NCBI GenBank assembly: GCA_016584495.1
Contig: WAID01000007.1
Span: 3,458,001-3,522,000, forward strand
Length of the DNA: 64,000 nt
Direction: 5' to 3'
Source: Celoporthe dispersa
Taxonomy: Eukaryota > Ascomycota > Sordariomycetes > Diaporthales > Cryphonectriaceae
In this document: positions 10,165 through 21,154 of the stretch, in pieces
Numbering within the stretch: position 1 is the first letter of the stretch
Layout of the letters: each line of letters starts with the position of its first letter
Position numbers and translations under genes: made by a program
The notes under the pieces: generated by a model
What the model saw: only the letters and a program-made list of their open reading frames with translations
The model's database searches: none
What the model was told of the DNA's origin: nothing

Positions 10165-11718
10165 CTAGACTTGCTTGAAGCGAAGAATGAACCGGAAGGT
10201 CGCCACGAATGCGGGATCTGTTACAGAGATTTCCCAACCACTCTCAAGTCCCAAGTCAATCAATGTCTTGGCCAGATTTGGCCTTGTCTGCTCTTCTAGG
10301 CTCTTGGGAGACTGCATATACAGTGTCTTGCCTTCTGCTCGGATCGATGGCCGCTTCAGCTGCGCCTCTGGCCGCTCTGCCAGCGTATCAATCAGGTCCT
10401 GTAGGGTCCACTTGGGACTCACATCCAGCGGCCGTGCAAGGGTACCGCAGACGGGACAGTCGTCTTTCTTCTCGTGCTTGAAGGTGTATGTGTAAATGCT
10501 CTCGTTGCCCGAGTACATCATGTAATTCTCCTCCATGCCGAGAGACGGAGCGCAAGAGCTTGCGATCTTCAGTGCCTCATTGCAGCAACTGGCGGCGACG
10601 ATGGCATTGGTCGAGGCGATGGCGGGGATGATGTTTTTCACAACGCCTTGAGTTAGGGAATAGGTGACTCCTGGGATATCAAACTCTTGCGCCCGAGTCA
10701 GAGCTTTCTTGAACAACCAGGTGATGTGCTCCGGGTCGTCCTTGTCGAGCTTGGGAAACGGCTTCTCCTTGTCCCACGCAATGACATGCGCCCACTCAAT
10801 ACAGTGTTCGGGTTGTCGAGGTATCGTTGCGAGTGTGCAGAGGGGTACGGCTGCTCGCGGAGCGAACATATCCAGCTGGCATTCGATGCAAGACGTCACG
10901 GTGGGGAAGATGACCCTCGACTGGCCTTTGAAGCCTGCACGAATAGTCAGTTATGCCTTCTTGGCTATTGACCTGACCGACCGCTTCTTACCTTCCGTGC
11001 CTCCATCTATGAGCGGCTTGAGAGAGTCAGGGTTGTCCTCATCCACCATGTTGATCAGGGTTGCGTTGATCCACCTCCTCGCTTCTATACTGTCCAAGCC
11101 ACAGACCACGATCGCGAACTGCATGTAAAAGTCCTCATCAAAGTCTTGTATGCGGTTATTGTGCGGTGTAATCTTGACTCCTTTCACTCTTCGTTCGACG
11201 AATCTCGCTGCGCATTCCGCTTTTGACTTGCCCACGTCATCTTCTCGAAAGAGGAACTGTCGATTAAGGTTCGAGATATCGATCGTGTCTGCCGCCAGTT
11301 TGTCAGTCCAGCACTGCTAACAAGCCAGGCGGCTGGCTAACCATACCCATGTCGATCACATGTATGTCCTTGAAGCCTGAAAGGGCCAGGTCCTTCAGTA
11401 TCTCGCACCCAAGGCCACCGGCGCCGCTAGAATGGTTGTGAGAAGGCCGTCCGAGCTATACCCTGTGGCAAGAACGCTTACATGACCCTGATGGGACCTG
11501 GTCAGTAGCCTGCATCTAGTTCTGGTTCTCAAATTCTTACAGAATCTTCATGATGTCCATGGTTTCGGCCACAACGGCCCCGTCGAACGCTTCATCAGTG
11601 AAAGGGCCCTTCACCGTTCGTATCCTGTCGAGATACTGCCTGTAGAACGTTCGGTGTCAGTGCTGAGCAAGCGGTAGGGGGGATAGAGTGCTGCCGACCA
11701 TCTTGAGATTGCTGCCAT
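10165..11718 (-). CDS. uba3: NEDD8-activating enzyme E1 catalytic subunit UBA3
   Basis: Catalytic half of the heterodimeric NEDD8 E1; it adenylates NEDD8, carries it as a thioester and passes it to UBC12, feeding cullin neddylation. Six exons join exactly to 423 aa: 11699-11718, 11541-11639, 11482-11487, 11347-11426, 10992-11288 and 10165-10934. The introns are 53-59 nt. The ATP-binding motif KILVIGAGGLGCE is assembled across three exons, with V-I coming from a 6-nt exon. Also present are DIHVIDMDTIDISNLNRQFLFR, the zinc pairs CIEC (about residue 183) and CPVC (about 327), and the catalytic Cys in PLCTLATIPRQPEHC (about residue 200). The C-terminal part is the UBC12-binding ubiquitin-like fold. 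The gene is divergent from TEL2, 385 nt away. It is intact. Confidence 0.95.
11482..11487 (-). other. uba3: 6-nt microexon of uba3
   Basis: On the minus strand this is CATCAG before GGTCAT before GTAAGC: a consensus acceptor, six coding bases, and a consensus donor. Including it turns KIL + GAGGLGCE into KILVIGAGGLGCE, the conserved UBA3 nucleotide-binding motif. Skipping it keeps the frame but deletes Val-Ile from that motif. The flanking introns (11488-11540 and 11427-11481) have normal fungal lengths. Confidence 0.85.
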
Positions 11719-12103
11719 CTTCTTAGCAATGGGTACCCCCTTAGCTCTTCCCAGATATAACAAAGCCTAAGGGCAGAAGTTGGATTGGTGTCAGGAGAAA
11801 GAAAGTGCGTTGTCAGCGGAAGTCGGAGAGCAGGGAGGTGTTGTAGCTGTAGCTCTTATCAGTGATAAGCCCTACGCAGTGTCTAATACCCGCTGTAAAT
11901 TGCTGCCTTCCCCACCCCTTCTTCAACTCATTCAGGTGGAAGTCACCAGTGTTCGAACCTGCCATTTTGTCTTTTTCACAGCACTCTTTCTTCTCTTCCC
12001 AGGCGTGCGACCAAGCTAGTGTCTCAAACTTGGCCTCACCATTCATGGAGAGACGTGCAGCAGCAAAGGAGCCAGGATTACCACCTGCACAAGACCCAAC
12101 AAG
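11719..12103. promoter_or_regulatory. Bidirectional promoter region UBA3/TEL2
   Basis: 385 nt separate the two divergent start codons, so this segment must hold both promoters and both leaders. I do not recognise a specific TATA or factor site in it. Confidence 0.6.
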
Positions 12104-15100
12104 ATGGATAAGCTCATGAGCCCTGTGAGTAGCACATACTACAGGCCTAGTGGCGATGAGAAGCCTTCGGAGCAGATCAACCGGACCTTACTACAGGAAA
12201 GCCATACCACATCAAGCTTTGAAGCATCTTCTATAGAGGATGTCATCAAGGTACTGAAGAGTGAGCCTGATTATGATATCCTGATATCAGCACTCAGACT
12301 ACTGAGTTGCGACAGTCAGAAGCTGGGAGGTTTCAACATTGGTTCACCTAGCCCCGCGGCTGCACAGGTTATCCAGATGTTGGTCACAGAGATTGTTCCA
12401 AACTATTGGGCCCTGCTCAAGGAATCATCCGTGGAAGAAGATGACAACACAGATCTGGACCTTTTGCTCAATGCCCTGAGAAACCTGACAGGGTTGAATG
12501 CAATCCTGCTCCGTATACGCAGTCATATACAGGAGAAGAGAGGCGAGGCTCCGGAAGCTAGGCGGTCAGACGTCTTGCTAAACCTCAGAATTGACCTCGA
12601 GGTTCTCAGCGCAGTCCTGCACGGACATGGCCGTGTCGTGGGCATCTGGACGGCGATTTCTGCTGGCGAAGCTCTTGTCAAACGACGCATCATGTCGAAG
12701 GACTTTGTCAACATTCTCGGTGGAGGGCGAATCGTATCGCTCTCAGCTGAGGCCGAGGCCCTCATTTCACGAGAAGATCAGAGCGAACTCATCTGGACCG
12801 CTGATGGTGTAGAATACTCGGGATGGCTTGCTCGCAACATCTTTGCCTGGTCGAAGGTGGCGCAGGAGCCCGAGGACAAAAAAAATGGCGGCAGATCTAC
12901 TATCCAAAGCAATGCACTTGGGGTATTCCGGTATGATCAGAAAATCGATTTTCATGAACGATGCTAACATCCATCGCACAGAGACTGTCATCAAAATCAT
13001 TATCTCGGAGCTAGTCAATGAAGACCAGGGGGATAAGTGCTTCCGGTCTATATTCGATCATCTCCCTTATTCGCAACAACGTACGACCTTGTTCGGCCTC
13101 TTGAAGTCTCTTTCCGACATTTACCTGAACGGATTGGGCGCCTCCGATGATCCTGCGGACCGAAGCATCATCTCAGCCGCAGCAGGTGTGGTAACACAAC
13201 TTGCATATGAGCCCAAATGCAGGTCTCATCTGATCACCTGGTTGACGACTGCTACTGGAGCTGGACTTGGCGATGCTGTTGGCATCCGGCGTGCCATCCT
13301 CGCAGTCCTTGCTACCGACAAAGACGACATCATAACGGTCTTTGGCAAGAGCCTCAACCAGTTCGGCGACTACTTATACATCAGACACAGCCCCATGTTG
13401 CAGCAAGAAGTGCATGCACAGGTCCTCCTGCTGAGCGCTGGCTATTTGCAGAGACTCGCACCTCTCAAGCTAGCATTACAGGTCAGAGGTGGCACCTTCA
13501 TGCAAATGATCTCCAAGAGACTTGAAGCCTCTCAAACCAGAGCCCGCTTGCTAGGTATGATCGTTGGCGAAGCACTCTCACAGCTGGTAGAGAAGGCCGA
13601 CAAGAGGCTCGATTTTAAAATGGAAGAAACGAAGTCGGAAGAGGCCCTCTGGTATAAGAGTCTGGTTGGAGTGTCAGATGCTGTTGGCCCAACAGACCCG
13701 TTGAATTCAAGCTCGCGGCATACTCGGGATGGTCGAGCAAGACTTCGCAGACAGCCAAAGAAGTCTGTCCCAGCTCCCAAACCTGTTCTGTCGACTAGCA
13801 CGGCAAAGGCTATTATCGAGGAGGTAGACTCCGATGAAGAGATGGAAGATGATCTAATACCACTGAAGAAGCCCGACGACGATGACGAAGACTCCGACGA
13901 AGATCCAGAGACAGTGAAAAGAGACGGACCAAAAGCCCCCGTCTACGTGCGAAGCCTCATCACATACCTACGAGACACCGAGAACTACGACCGTCAAAAG
14001 CTAGCTGTCACAACAGCGCCGACATTAATACGGCGGAAGATCAACTTTGGATCTGAAGTCAAGGAGCATGCTGAGGAGCTTGCGACGCTCTTGGTCGGAC
14101 TTCATGACACATATGATATCGAGGATTTCGACGATCTGAGACTGCAGGGCATGATAGCAATTCTCGTGGCTCAGCCACAGAAAATGGGTCCGTGGTTCAG
14201 CAAAACCTTTTTCGATGGCGATTACTCGGTAGCGCAGAGAGTCTCCGTCCTCACCGTTCTCGGCCTCAGTGCTCGTGAGCTATCTGGGTTTATCACTTCG
14301 GAGTATGCATCAGCAGCGTCCTTCCCTTCTAAAATGCTACCTGAGCGCATGGAGAAGCTATATGTCGAAGATGTAACCTCCGGCAACCAGCTTCAGTCAT
14401 CCTCAACCCTGAAGGCGCTGCCTCTCACTGCACTGGACTCAATCTCCAAGTCCCTCACGTCCGACTTCATGGCACCAATAGCAGCCGATGCTGCGGACAC
14501 AGCAACCGGTCCAGACGTCCTGAAGCTCTCGACTTTCAGATCTCGTCTAGAGCAACAAAATATGGCTGTGTCAAAATCCAGTGGGAAGCCTCGCATTCGC
14601 GCCATCCCAAACACAACGGCTCAGCTCATCGCCACGTCGTTCTTCTTCCCTCTTACAGCCCGGTTCCAGTCGGCTGTTCATTCGAGCGCCGGCCGTGCAC
14701 GAGGCATAATCTTCCAACCTGTCCTCCTCTCTCTCTACCTCAAGACTCTTGCCCTGCTCCTACATGCCGCGGGACCAAGCACCCTCGCCTTGCCAGACAT
14801 GACCACCGAACTGTGGGCGATCCTACTTGGGAGCAGTGTTCGGGCGCATGCTGTGGGCGACCTGGGGGTGACGCACGCCATGCTTTTTGCGTTGCTGACG
14901 ATGCTGGAGGTCAATGGCGACAGAATGAGGGATATCTGTCAAACTATGAGCGGAGAAGTGATTGAGACCCAGGAATGGGTTATACAGGTGTTTCATGGCA
15001 TCAGGGGCGAAGACAGTAGTGGAGAAGAAGCGGAAGTCAAGGCATTGGCCGCAGGGTGTTTGGTGAGGCTCAATGAGGGCATGGAGAAGTATCGAATGCT

Positions 15101-15125
15101 ACTGATGGGCGATATGATCGGGTGA
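12104..15125 (+). CDS. tel2: Telomere length regulation / PIKK-stabilising protein TEL2, apparent 1-nt frameshift
   Basis: Component of the TTT complex (Tel2-Tti1-Tti2), which stabilises TOR, ATM- and ATR-type kinases with Hsp90. It is a single-exon gene from ATG 12104 to TGA 15125. It consists of helical repeats without a signal peptide. An acidic linker (VDSDEEMEDDLIPLKK, then DDDDEDSDEDPE) near residues 575-605 matches the CK2-phosphorylated docking region known in this family. It is followed by the conserved Tel2 domain (about residues 610-730: PVYVRSLITYLRDTENYDRQ, TAPTLIRRKINFGSE, AQPQKMGPWFSKTFFDGDYS). The frame breaks once, at A8 in 12878-12885. With seven A the protein reads QEPEDKKMAADLLSKAMHLG and totals 1006 aa. 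The homopolymer context points to a sequence error. Confidence 0.92.
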
Positions 15126-15592
15126 TCCGGGGACGACGGAGGCATGAGTTAAAGATTTGCCTGAGCCATGGGTTACACTGTAATTCCAGCACTGTAGGCA
15201 AATGTTCACAGATATATGCCACCCCTATTGTCCTAAGCCGTTCTGAAGAGCCACGATGCTGCATCTGCATCATGAAAACCAAGCCTGGTTGAAGCCAATA
15301 TTTTATATCCTTTACCTCTTTATGCAATTAATTTATTAATTCTCTGCTTTCCTCCCGGGGGAGAGGGGGGCGGCGTAGGCCGTTGTTCCACCTTCTAGCC
15401 CTCGGCCGAAGCCGGCACCCCGGAAGCACTTACAAATCAACGGCAGGCAACAAAAAAAAAAAGATGAGCTCATAGAGCGCCCTCTCAGGCCATCTTTTCT
15501 TGCGACCGACGACTTCCTCGACAAACAATTCATTTCCACCTTCACTCTCGTTTTGCACCGACCAAAAATCAAAAATCAAAAATCCCGAGAAC
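15126..15592. other. Intergenic TEL2-COX17
   Basis: TEL2 3' flank and COX17 promoter/leader. It contains an A11 run near 15449 and a repeated AAAAATC just before the COX17 start. No gene was seen. Confidence 0.6.
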
Positions 15593-15995
15593 ATGGCCTC
15601 GCCGATATCAACGCGTGAGTACGAGACACTCAATACCACCTCGAGGATCGCAGCTGACGGGCCCCGTCCAGCGATGCCAGCGGACAACGCTGCGCGATCT
15701 GCCGCGCCTGCGCCTGCGATCAATAACGACGCCGCCACTGTCGTCCCAAAGGTCAAGGTATGAGCTATCCTCCCGGCGCAATACAAGATCACATACTTTT
15801 GAATGGCAAGTGATATCAGTGCTGACCTGGACTCGCTGCTTTACCACTGCACAGCCCTGCTGCGTCTGCACGGACGAGAAATCGAGGCGGGACGAGTGCA
15901 TGCTCTTCTCGAAAGCTGCCGACCCGGCCAAGGACTGCCAATCGACGATCGATCAATACCGGAGCTGTATGAAGGGCTTCGGCTTCGAGGTATAA
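15593..15995 (+). CDS. cox17: Cytochrome c oxidase copper chaperone COX17
   Basis: Carries Cu(I) in the mitochondrial intermembrane space to Sco1 and Cox11 for cytochrome oxidase assembly. The exons are 15593-15757 and 15855-15995, giving 101 aa. The second exon holds the whole functional domain: the copper-binding PCCVC and the twin CX9C pattern (C-TDEKSRRDE-C and C-QSTIDQYRS-C), ending MKGFGFEV. The N-terminal exon is Ala/Pro-rich and longer than usual for the family. It contains a 39-nt segment (15614-15652) with GT and AG ends, in frame and stop-free. If spliced out, the protein would be 88 aa, closer to typical, but 39 nt is short for an intron. It is in tandem with TEL2 and convergent with the coiled-coil gene. 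Confidence 0.93.
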
Positions 15996-16521
15996 CGGCG
16001 TGACCGACTTCTAGGAAAGCCCTCGCGGTCGACGGGCGGCAGCGAGGAACCGACACTATACATTGCCAGAGATACAAAAGGGTTTTCAGGTCGGCCAAGG
16101 AAAGGGGGAAAAAAAAGGGAGGGGGGATATGCATTGTCACGGCGCAAATATATGATACCAAAGAAAGGAGTAGATAGAAGGTTTCCTTTCGCTCTCCACT
16201 CAACAAAACATACAGATCAACTAGCCGGCTCTCATACACAGTGGAATTCGGGCTGAATGATGACTCTGTCTTCCAATATATCGTCCTGGTGTGTCGAAAC
16301 GCAACACGTCCATTGCGAACGCCCCGGTGCAGCAAAGGGTATCATCAACGCAAGAAATCAGTACGCGGCATCCTACATTTCGCCATGGACAGAACACTCT
16401 CCATTCCAAGCTCAGACGCTTCGCCGTGTCTCGTCAATTTTGCGGACCAAGGCAGTCAGTCGTAGATGGCGCCGTGTTGTTTAGCAACTACCACTTCCAT
16501 CCATGTCGCATGGTCACAAAA
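15996..16521. other. Intergenic between convergent COX17 and coiled-coil gene
   Basis: 3' flanks only. It contains a GA-rich run near 16098-16126. Nothing coding was recognised. Confidence 0.55.
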
Positions 16522-17155
16522 TCAGGTATCGATCCTCGCCTTCTTTACAGGGCGAGACTCGCCAAGGGCCTGAACCTCGTCCGGCACAGGAGTGGCAAGC
16601 GACTGCGCCTTCTCGAGCCGGTGCTGGTATGCTTTTTCCAGCATAGCGGCGAGATTTCGGCCCTCAAGCTGCAGGTCGGCGAGCTTCTCGCTGATGTGCT
16701 GGTCGATTCCGTCCCGTGCCTCGACCGCGGCCGTCAGGCGGTCGACCTGCTCCCTGCTTGATCGTGGCACTATAAGCGCTCCAGTCAGCACTCGTTAGCT
16801 AGACAGATAGACAGCGGGGTCTGCTCGCGAGCAGCTAACTAACAGCTTCTGCGTATGGCCCTCGAGGGTCTGTTCTATGTACCCGAGCAGATCGACAAGC
16901 TTCTTGTCGAGGTCTTGCTGCAGCTGAGCACGCTTCTTCTCACGGTCTTTGCGGATCTGATCACAAGAGAGACCGTCAGATGGGATCCCTCGGGAGGCTA
17001 GAGGAAGAGCAGACGCAATGACAGGGCCACGCTCAGAATCGTCAACATGGCGGCGATACCTTGTCTATCTCCTGCTTCGACTCGACCATCCTGTCCACAC
17101 TGATCTCCTCCTCGCTGGACGAATCATTCTCAGCGGCGCGCTTGAGTGGGGCCAT
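16522..17155 (-). CDS. Small nuclear-type coiled-coil protein, unknown function (apparent frameshift)
   Basis: Not recognised as a named family. ATG 17155 begins MAPLKRAAENDSSSEEEISV. The exons are 17060-17155, 16844-16956 and 16522-16769. After a short acidic Ser/Glu patch, nearly all of the protein is predicted helical coiled coil (IRKDREKKRAQLQQDLDKK, LVDLLGYIEQTLEGH, then AAVEARDGIDQHISEKLADL). It ends in a basic tail, ESRPVKKARIDT, that looks like a nuclear localisation signal. The phases of exons 2 and 3 do not match. Removing one base from the CCC at 16752-16754 gives ATIKQ followed by EQVDRLTAAVEARDG and a clean 151-aa protein. It is divergent from PXR1. A kinetochore or chromatin-complex subunit is conceivable from size and composition, but that is only a guess. 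Confidence 0.7.
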
Positions 17156-17579
17156 GTTGAACTTGAGGGGTTCCAGGGGTTGGTACAACGTAGCTGGGGC
17201 TCTTCCCACGAGGTCAATTTGTTTTATAGGTATGCAGGAGGTCGAATTGGTAAACGCAGGCTATGTGCTTCTAGACAGGGAGGGAACACACAGCCAAAGA
17301 GTTGCGCAATTTCAAGCATGTGAAGATACGAAATGTCAATCAAGATTAAGCAGCGGGCGGTGCTGCGGTGGCAGCCACCCCACTGCGGGCAGCGGAAGGA
17401 CGGCTTGTGGGGGGCCTGGCCGCACCTGCCTAGCGTTGACCCTTGCCGCTAAAAATTTCGAAATTGTAAAGAGAGAAGAATCAACCAATTCCGAATCACA
17501 ACTTGCCAACTCCAATCTTCACTTACAAGGCCGTCGTCCCCCTCTGCTCTTCCACCCATACAAGGTCACCACCGCCATC
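17156..17579. promoter_or_regulatory. Bidirectional promoter region coiled-coil gene/PXR1
   Basis: 424 nt between divergent start codons; it must contain both promoters. No specific site was identified. The 3' half near PXR1 is richer in A and T up to about 17470. Confidence 0.55.
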
Positions 17580-18753
17580 ATGGGTCTCGCCGGTGCCAAG
17601 AAGTAAGACCAGCCCCTCCAGGTCCTTATCCCACTCACCCAAGAGGCTGGATGCTCACAAGATCTCTCCTCTCTTTAGCAAGCGCAAGTGGGCCAAGGAC
17701 CCGAACAACACAGCCTGGTCCCGCAACACCGACACCTTTGGCCAAAAGATCCTGCGCTCCCAGGGCTGGGAGCCCGGCCAGTACCTGGGCGCTAGAGATG
17801 CCGGGCACGCCGAGTTCTACGGCGCCGCGAGCGCCGGCCACATCCGCGCCGTGCTCAAGGATGACAACATGGGCCTGGGTGCGAGGCGAAACCAGGGCGA
17901 CGAGTGCACTGGCCTGGATGCCCTCCAGGAGCTGCTTGGCCGTCTGAACGGAAAGAGCGAGGAGTCTTTGGGCGTCGAGAGAAAGAAGCGAGAAGATGCC
18001 AAGGTGAATCGGTACCTAGAGAGGAAGTTGGGGACCGTCAGGTTTGTGCCTGGCGGAATGCTTGTCGGTGATAAGGTCCAGGCTCTAGTGGACGAGCTGA
18101 AGAAGGAGAAGGAGGCTGCTACTCTGGCCGGTGAGGGCAAGAAGGAGAAGAAGAGCAAGAAAAGAAAAGCCGAGGACGGCACAATAACAGACAAGAAAGA
18201 GAAGAAGTCCAAGAAGCGGAAGTCTGAAGACGAGGACGAGGATGGCTCAAAGTCCACAAGAAGAGACAAGAAAGAGAAGAAGCGGAAAGACAAGGAGGTC
18301 TCCATACCAGGCGAACCCGGATCCCGGGGCGATGAAGAAACGGCAAGGCCAGGAGATGAAAACGTGGACGCCTCAAGCCGAAAGAAATCCAAGAAGGACA
18401 AGAAGGAGAAGCGCAAGAAGGCTAAGGAAGACGACGATACAACTCCAGCTGAGGCATCAGACCTAAATACCAAGGAGAAGAAAAAGAGAAAGGCAGAGAA
18501 GAATGACGAGACCGACACGAGCAAGCCTACACCCTTTTCCACACAAACACCCACGCCCACCGCCAGCGGCACATCGACACCAGTATCTGATGTGCCACAT
18601 CGACATCTCGCGCGGAGGAGATTCATAGCACAGAAGCGAGCTGCTGTGATGGATCCAGCAGCACTGAACCAGGTATGGCCCTTTAGCCCTCGAGCATGTC
18701 TCCATGCAACCTTCCCACTAACATCAGACCAGATCTTTATGATCAAAGCATGA
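17580..18753 (+). CDS. pxr1: PXR1/PinX1-related G-patch protein
   Basis: Nucleolar protein for rRNA and snoRNA maturation; it stimulates the Prp43 helicase and relates to the telomerase inhibitor PinX1. The exons are 17580-17602, 17679-18672 and 18733-18753, giving 345 aa. The N-terminus MGLAGAK joined to NKRKWAKDPNNTAW leads into the G-patch (FGQKILRSQGWEPGQYLG, then LKDDNMGLGARR). The middle is a long Lys/Glu low-complexity tract with repeated KKEKKSKKRK units. The end is RRRFIAQKRAAVMDPAALNQ joined to IFMIKA across the last intron, which matches the conserved PXR1 tail. That intron is 60 nt and stop-free, so retention would only replace ALNQIFMIKA with a 20-residue-longer version. No frameshift is needed. 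Confidence 0.95.
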
Positions 18754-20158
18754 GACTGTACGTCTCTATAGAGAGCGGTCTCCTTTTCTACCATGAGGTC
18801 TGCAACGTTCAGACCAACAGGCAGGATGCTACCATCTGCATCGAACAAGAATACATCTTCAATCAGGCCATGTATCTGAACCTCGTACACAGGGGTCTTG
18901 GGCGGTCTTGGGCGGTCTTGGGCGGCAACACTGCGATCAGAGGGAATGACATTCACCTGTCTAAACTGCCGTCTAGCCCTCTGATAGGGGATTAGATATT
19001 ACCTTGACAAGCTCAGCCACTGCTGGGCTGTTTTCGAGACCGCCGCTGCGACTAGCCGAGTGACGTGCAGATGTCATATGTCCTCCAGAAACTGCGTCGA
19101 CATGTACGACCGTCAACTTGTTGTTGTGTCTAGCACTTAGAACTCAAGCAACTCTAAATGGGGTCGAGATATATACATATGCACCATGCGGTGACATGCA
19201 ATTGACGATTCTGCTATGGAGCATCGCATGGCAGCCGTCAAGGTCGCCCGGTCGAGTCTACAAGCGCATCACGACCAGACCAAATTGCAAATCTTGTTAA
19301 AAAACGATCTTGTGAATTGGATTTCATTTCTAGCTCAGAATATGCCAGTCCAATCAAGCCTTGCATCAATCTGTGGTGATAAGGGGAGGGGGGGGCCGGA
19401 ACGCCATGAGAAATTCCCTAGATTTTGTGTCCCTTCCTCAGTCAATGCTCCCTGTCCTGGATTGCCCCGTCCGACTTTCCTCAGTGCTCCGTCCTTTTGA
19501 TGATCCGGTGACCTCAAGTCCAATTGAACGCAAAACCAGCCAGCCAGCCTTGATACTCAATGAAACCGTTCTGTGTCGACTGCGAATGCCTCCATGCCTC
19601 ACCCAAGATGTTACAAACACGAGATTCCCCGTACATCTTTCTCTTTTTCCTCTTGGTAATTGGTACATGCCTTCCTCTCAACCACTGACAGGATGTGTGC
19701 TACCAACGCCAGGACATCCGATTTGGTATTTCCTGTTTGCCAGAATGCCATTTGGACTCTGTTTGTTCAGCGTCTCTTCCCCCTCGGCATACCCACGAAT
19801 TGCCATTTTGTTCATCCCTTTCTTCCCGAGATCAAAAGATCCCGTCCCAAGCACATCCCGCGTATGACAAAGGAGACCCTTGCTTAGAAGCATGCCAGTG
19901 TGAAAATCGTACACAAGTAGTCATGAGATCATGCCGTCAACACCGGCAGGATGTCCAAATGATCGCAGTGAAGGGGAGTCGTGTCATAGTACTGTTATGC
20001 CTTTCCGTGACTCCCATGAGGGTGCCAGTGTCTGTGCAGCGTTCTCGTTGAGCCGTGTTCTGCCACCCACTGATGATGGTGGAGCAGTCCTCGTGGTGCT
20101 TGTTTCGTCAACATCGTACAATGCTCGTCGTGGTGTTTGGTGATTGCTAAGGAAGCCT
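18754..20158. other. Intergenic between convergent PXR1 and Ser-rich gene
   Basis: 1.4 kb with no convincing gene. It contains a small tandem repeat at 18894-18925. The short open frames on both strands lack protein-like composition. Confidence 0.55.
18894..18925. repeat. Tandem repeat, about 3 copies of a 10-mer
   Basis: The unit GGTCTTGGGC is repeated three times head to tail. It is non-coding in my gene models. Confidence 0.85.
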
Positions 20159-21154
20159 TCAGTCCATGTAGAAATCACCCTTGAGGATTCTCTCCTGGAA
20201 GTGGTCAGGCTTGGGGCGAGGATCACCGCGGGGGGATCGGGCCTTGGGGGCCTGGGCAGGAGGTGCTGGCATCTCGGAGATAGATCTGGCACGGTCATGG
20301 GCACCGGGAGAGGTCATGCCGGGGCGAGGCGGCGAGCCAGTGAGGCCGGAGGCGAACGAGAACGAGGGGCGGGGCCCCGTGGCGACGGAGCTCTCGGCGC
20401 GAGACCTAAGCTGCTCTGACCAGTTGAAACCCTGGTCTATACGAGTAGTGGAGAACAAGTCAGAAGTGGCTCTAGGACGAGTGCGGGGTGTTGCAGTCGA
20501 GTTGGCATTGGCGCCAGTGCTGCCTGGCTGTGCCTGCGCTGTAGAGGAAGTGATGGACTTCCAAGACGGCGCAGAAGCCGAGGCAGACGCGGGCGCAGCG
20601 CTGCCAGGAGGAGTCGGGGCCACAGCATCGATGCCCCGCCGGTCCTCAGAGGGAGAAGCTGTATAAGGAGACTGAGCGGTGTGCCTACCATTGCCTGATC
20701 CAGGGCTAGAGCCGCCAGGGCGACGCATGGCAGCTGCGGTGCCAAAGCTCACGCGGCGATTGAAAGGACTGACTGGAGCGGTACGGGAGGCGTAGGGAGA
20801 GTCCTCCTCCTCGATGGCATTCTCATCCCAGTCGGAGTTGGTGGACATGCTGGCCCGCCGGGCCAGGCTAGAGGCGCTGGTGGGCGATGTTCCAGTGATG
20901 CCTAGTGTGGCGGTGGTGGACAGCGACAGTCTCCGGCGCTGCTGCTCTTGGATGGCGGCAGCAGTCATGGCACTGGGGAAGACGGGAGTGCCAGCAGCAG
21001 TAGCGACGGAGTTGCTCCTGGTGAAGAGCTGGGAGAAGGGGTTGCTGGTGCTGAGGGATCCACGGCGGTTGCGCTGCATATCGGCGGGTGGAGGCGAAGG
21101 CGGCTTGGTGTTGTTGTTGTTGTTATTGCTGGAGCTGGAGTTGTCTGAAGACAT
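20159..21154 (-). CDS. Conserved fungal Ser-rich protein with PKA-type sites
   Basis: Single-exon, 331 aa, function unknown. I start at ATG 21154 (MSSDNSSSSNNNNNN); upstream in-frame codons read as leader. The protein is largely disordered and carries four well-spaced basophilic kinase consensus sites: RRGS (S33), RRRLS (S77), RRAS (S102) and RRVS (S136). Conserved-looking islands are STNSDWDENAIEEEDSPYAS, GFNWSEQLRSRAESS and the C-terminal PDHFQERILKGDFYMD. This mix suggests a cytoplasmic phosphoprotein controlled by PKA or a related kinase; that is inference from motifs. No membrane segment or signal peptide is present. The gene converges with PXR1 and has a very long upstream region. Confidence 0.8.
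   Translation of the reverse strand: MSSDNSSSSNNNNNNTKPPSPPPADMQRNRRGSLSTSNPFSQLFTRSNSVATAAGTPVFPSAMTAAAIQEQQRRRLSLSTTATLGITGTSPTSASSLARRASMSTNSDWDENAIEEEDSPYASRTAPVSPFNRRVSFGTAAAMRRPGGSSPGSGNGRHTAQSPYTASPSEDRRGIDAVAPTPPGSAAPASASASAPSWKSITSSTAQAQPGSTGANANSTATPRTRPRATSDLFSTTRIDQGFNWSEQLRSRAESSVATGPRPSFSFASGLTGSPPRPGMTSPGAHDRARSISEMPAPPAQAPKARSPRGDPRPKPDHFQERILKGDFYMD

Noticed and set aside
17817..18956. 379-codon frame antisense to PXR1, rich in Phe and Ser
   Set aside because: Mirror image of the Lys/Glu-rich PXR1 tract; composition is fully explained by the sense gene.
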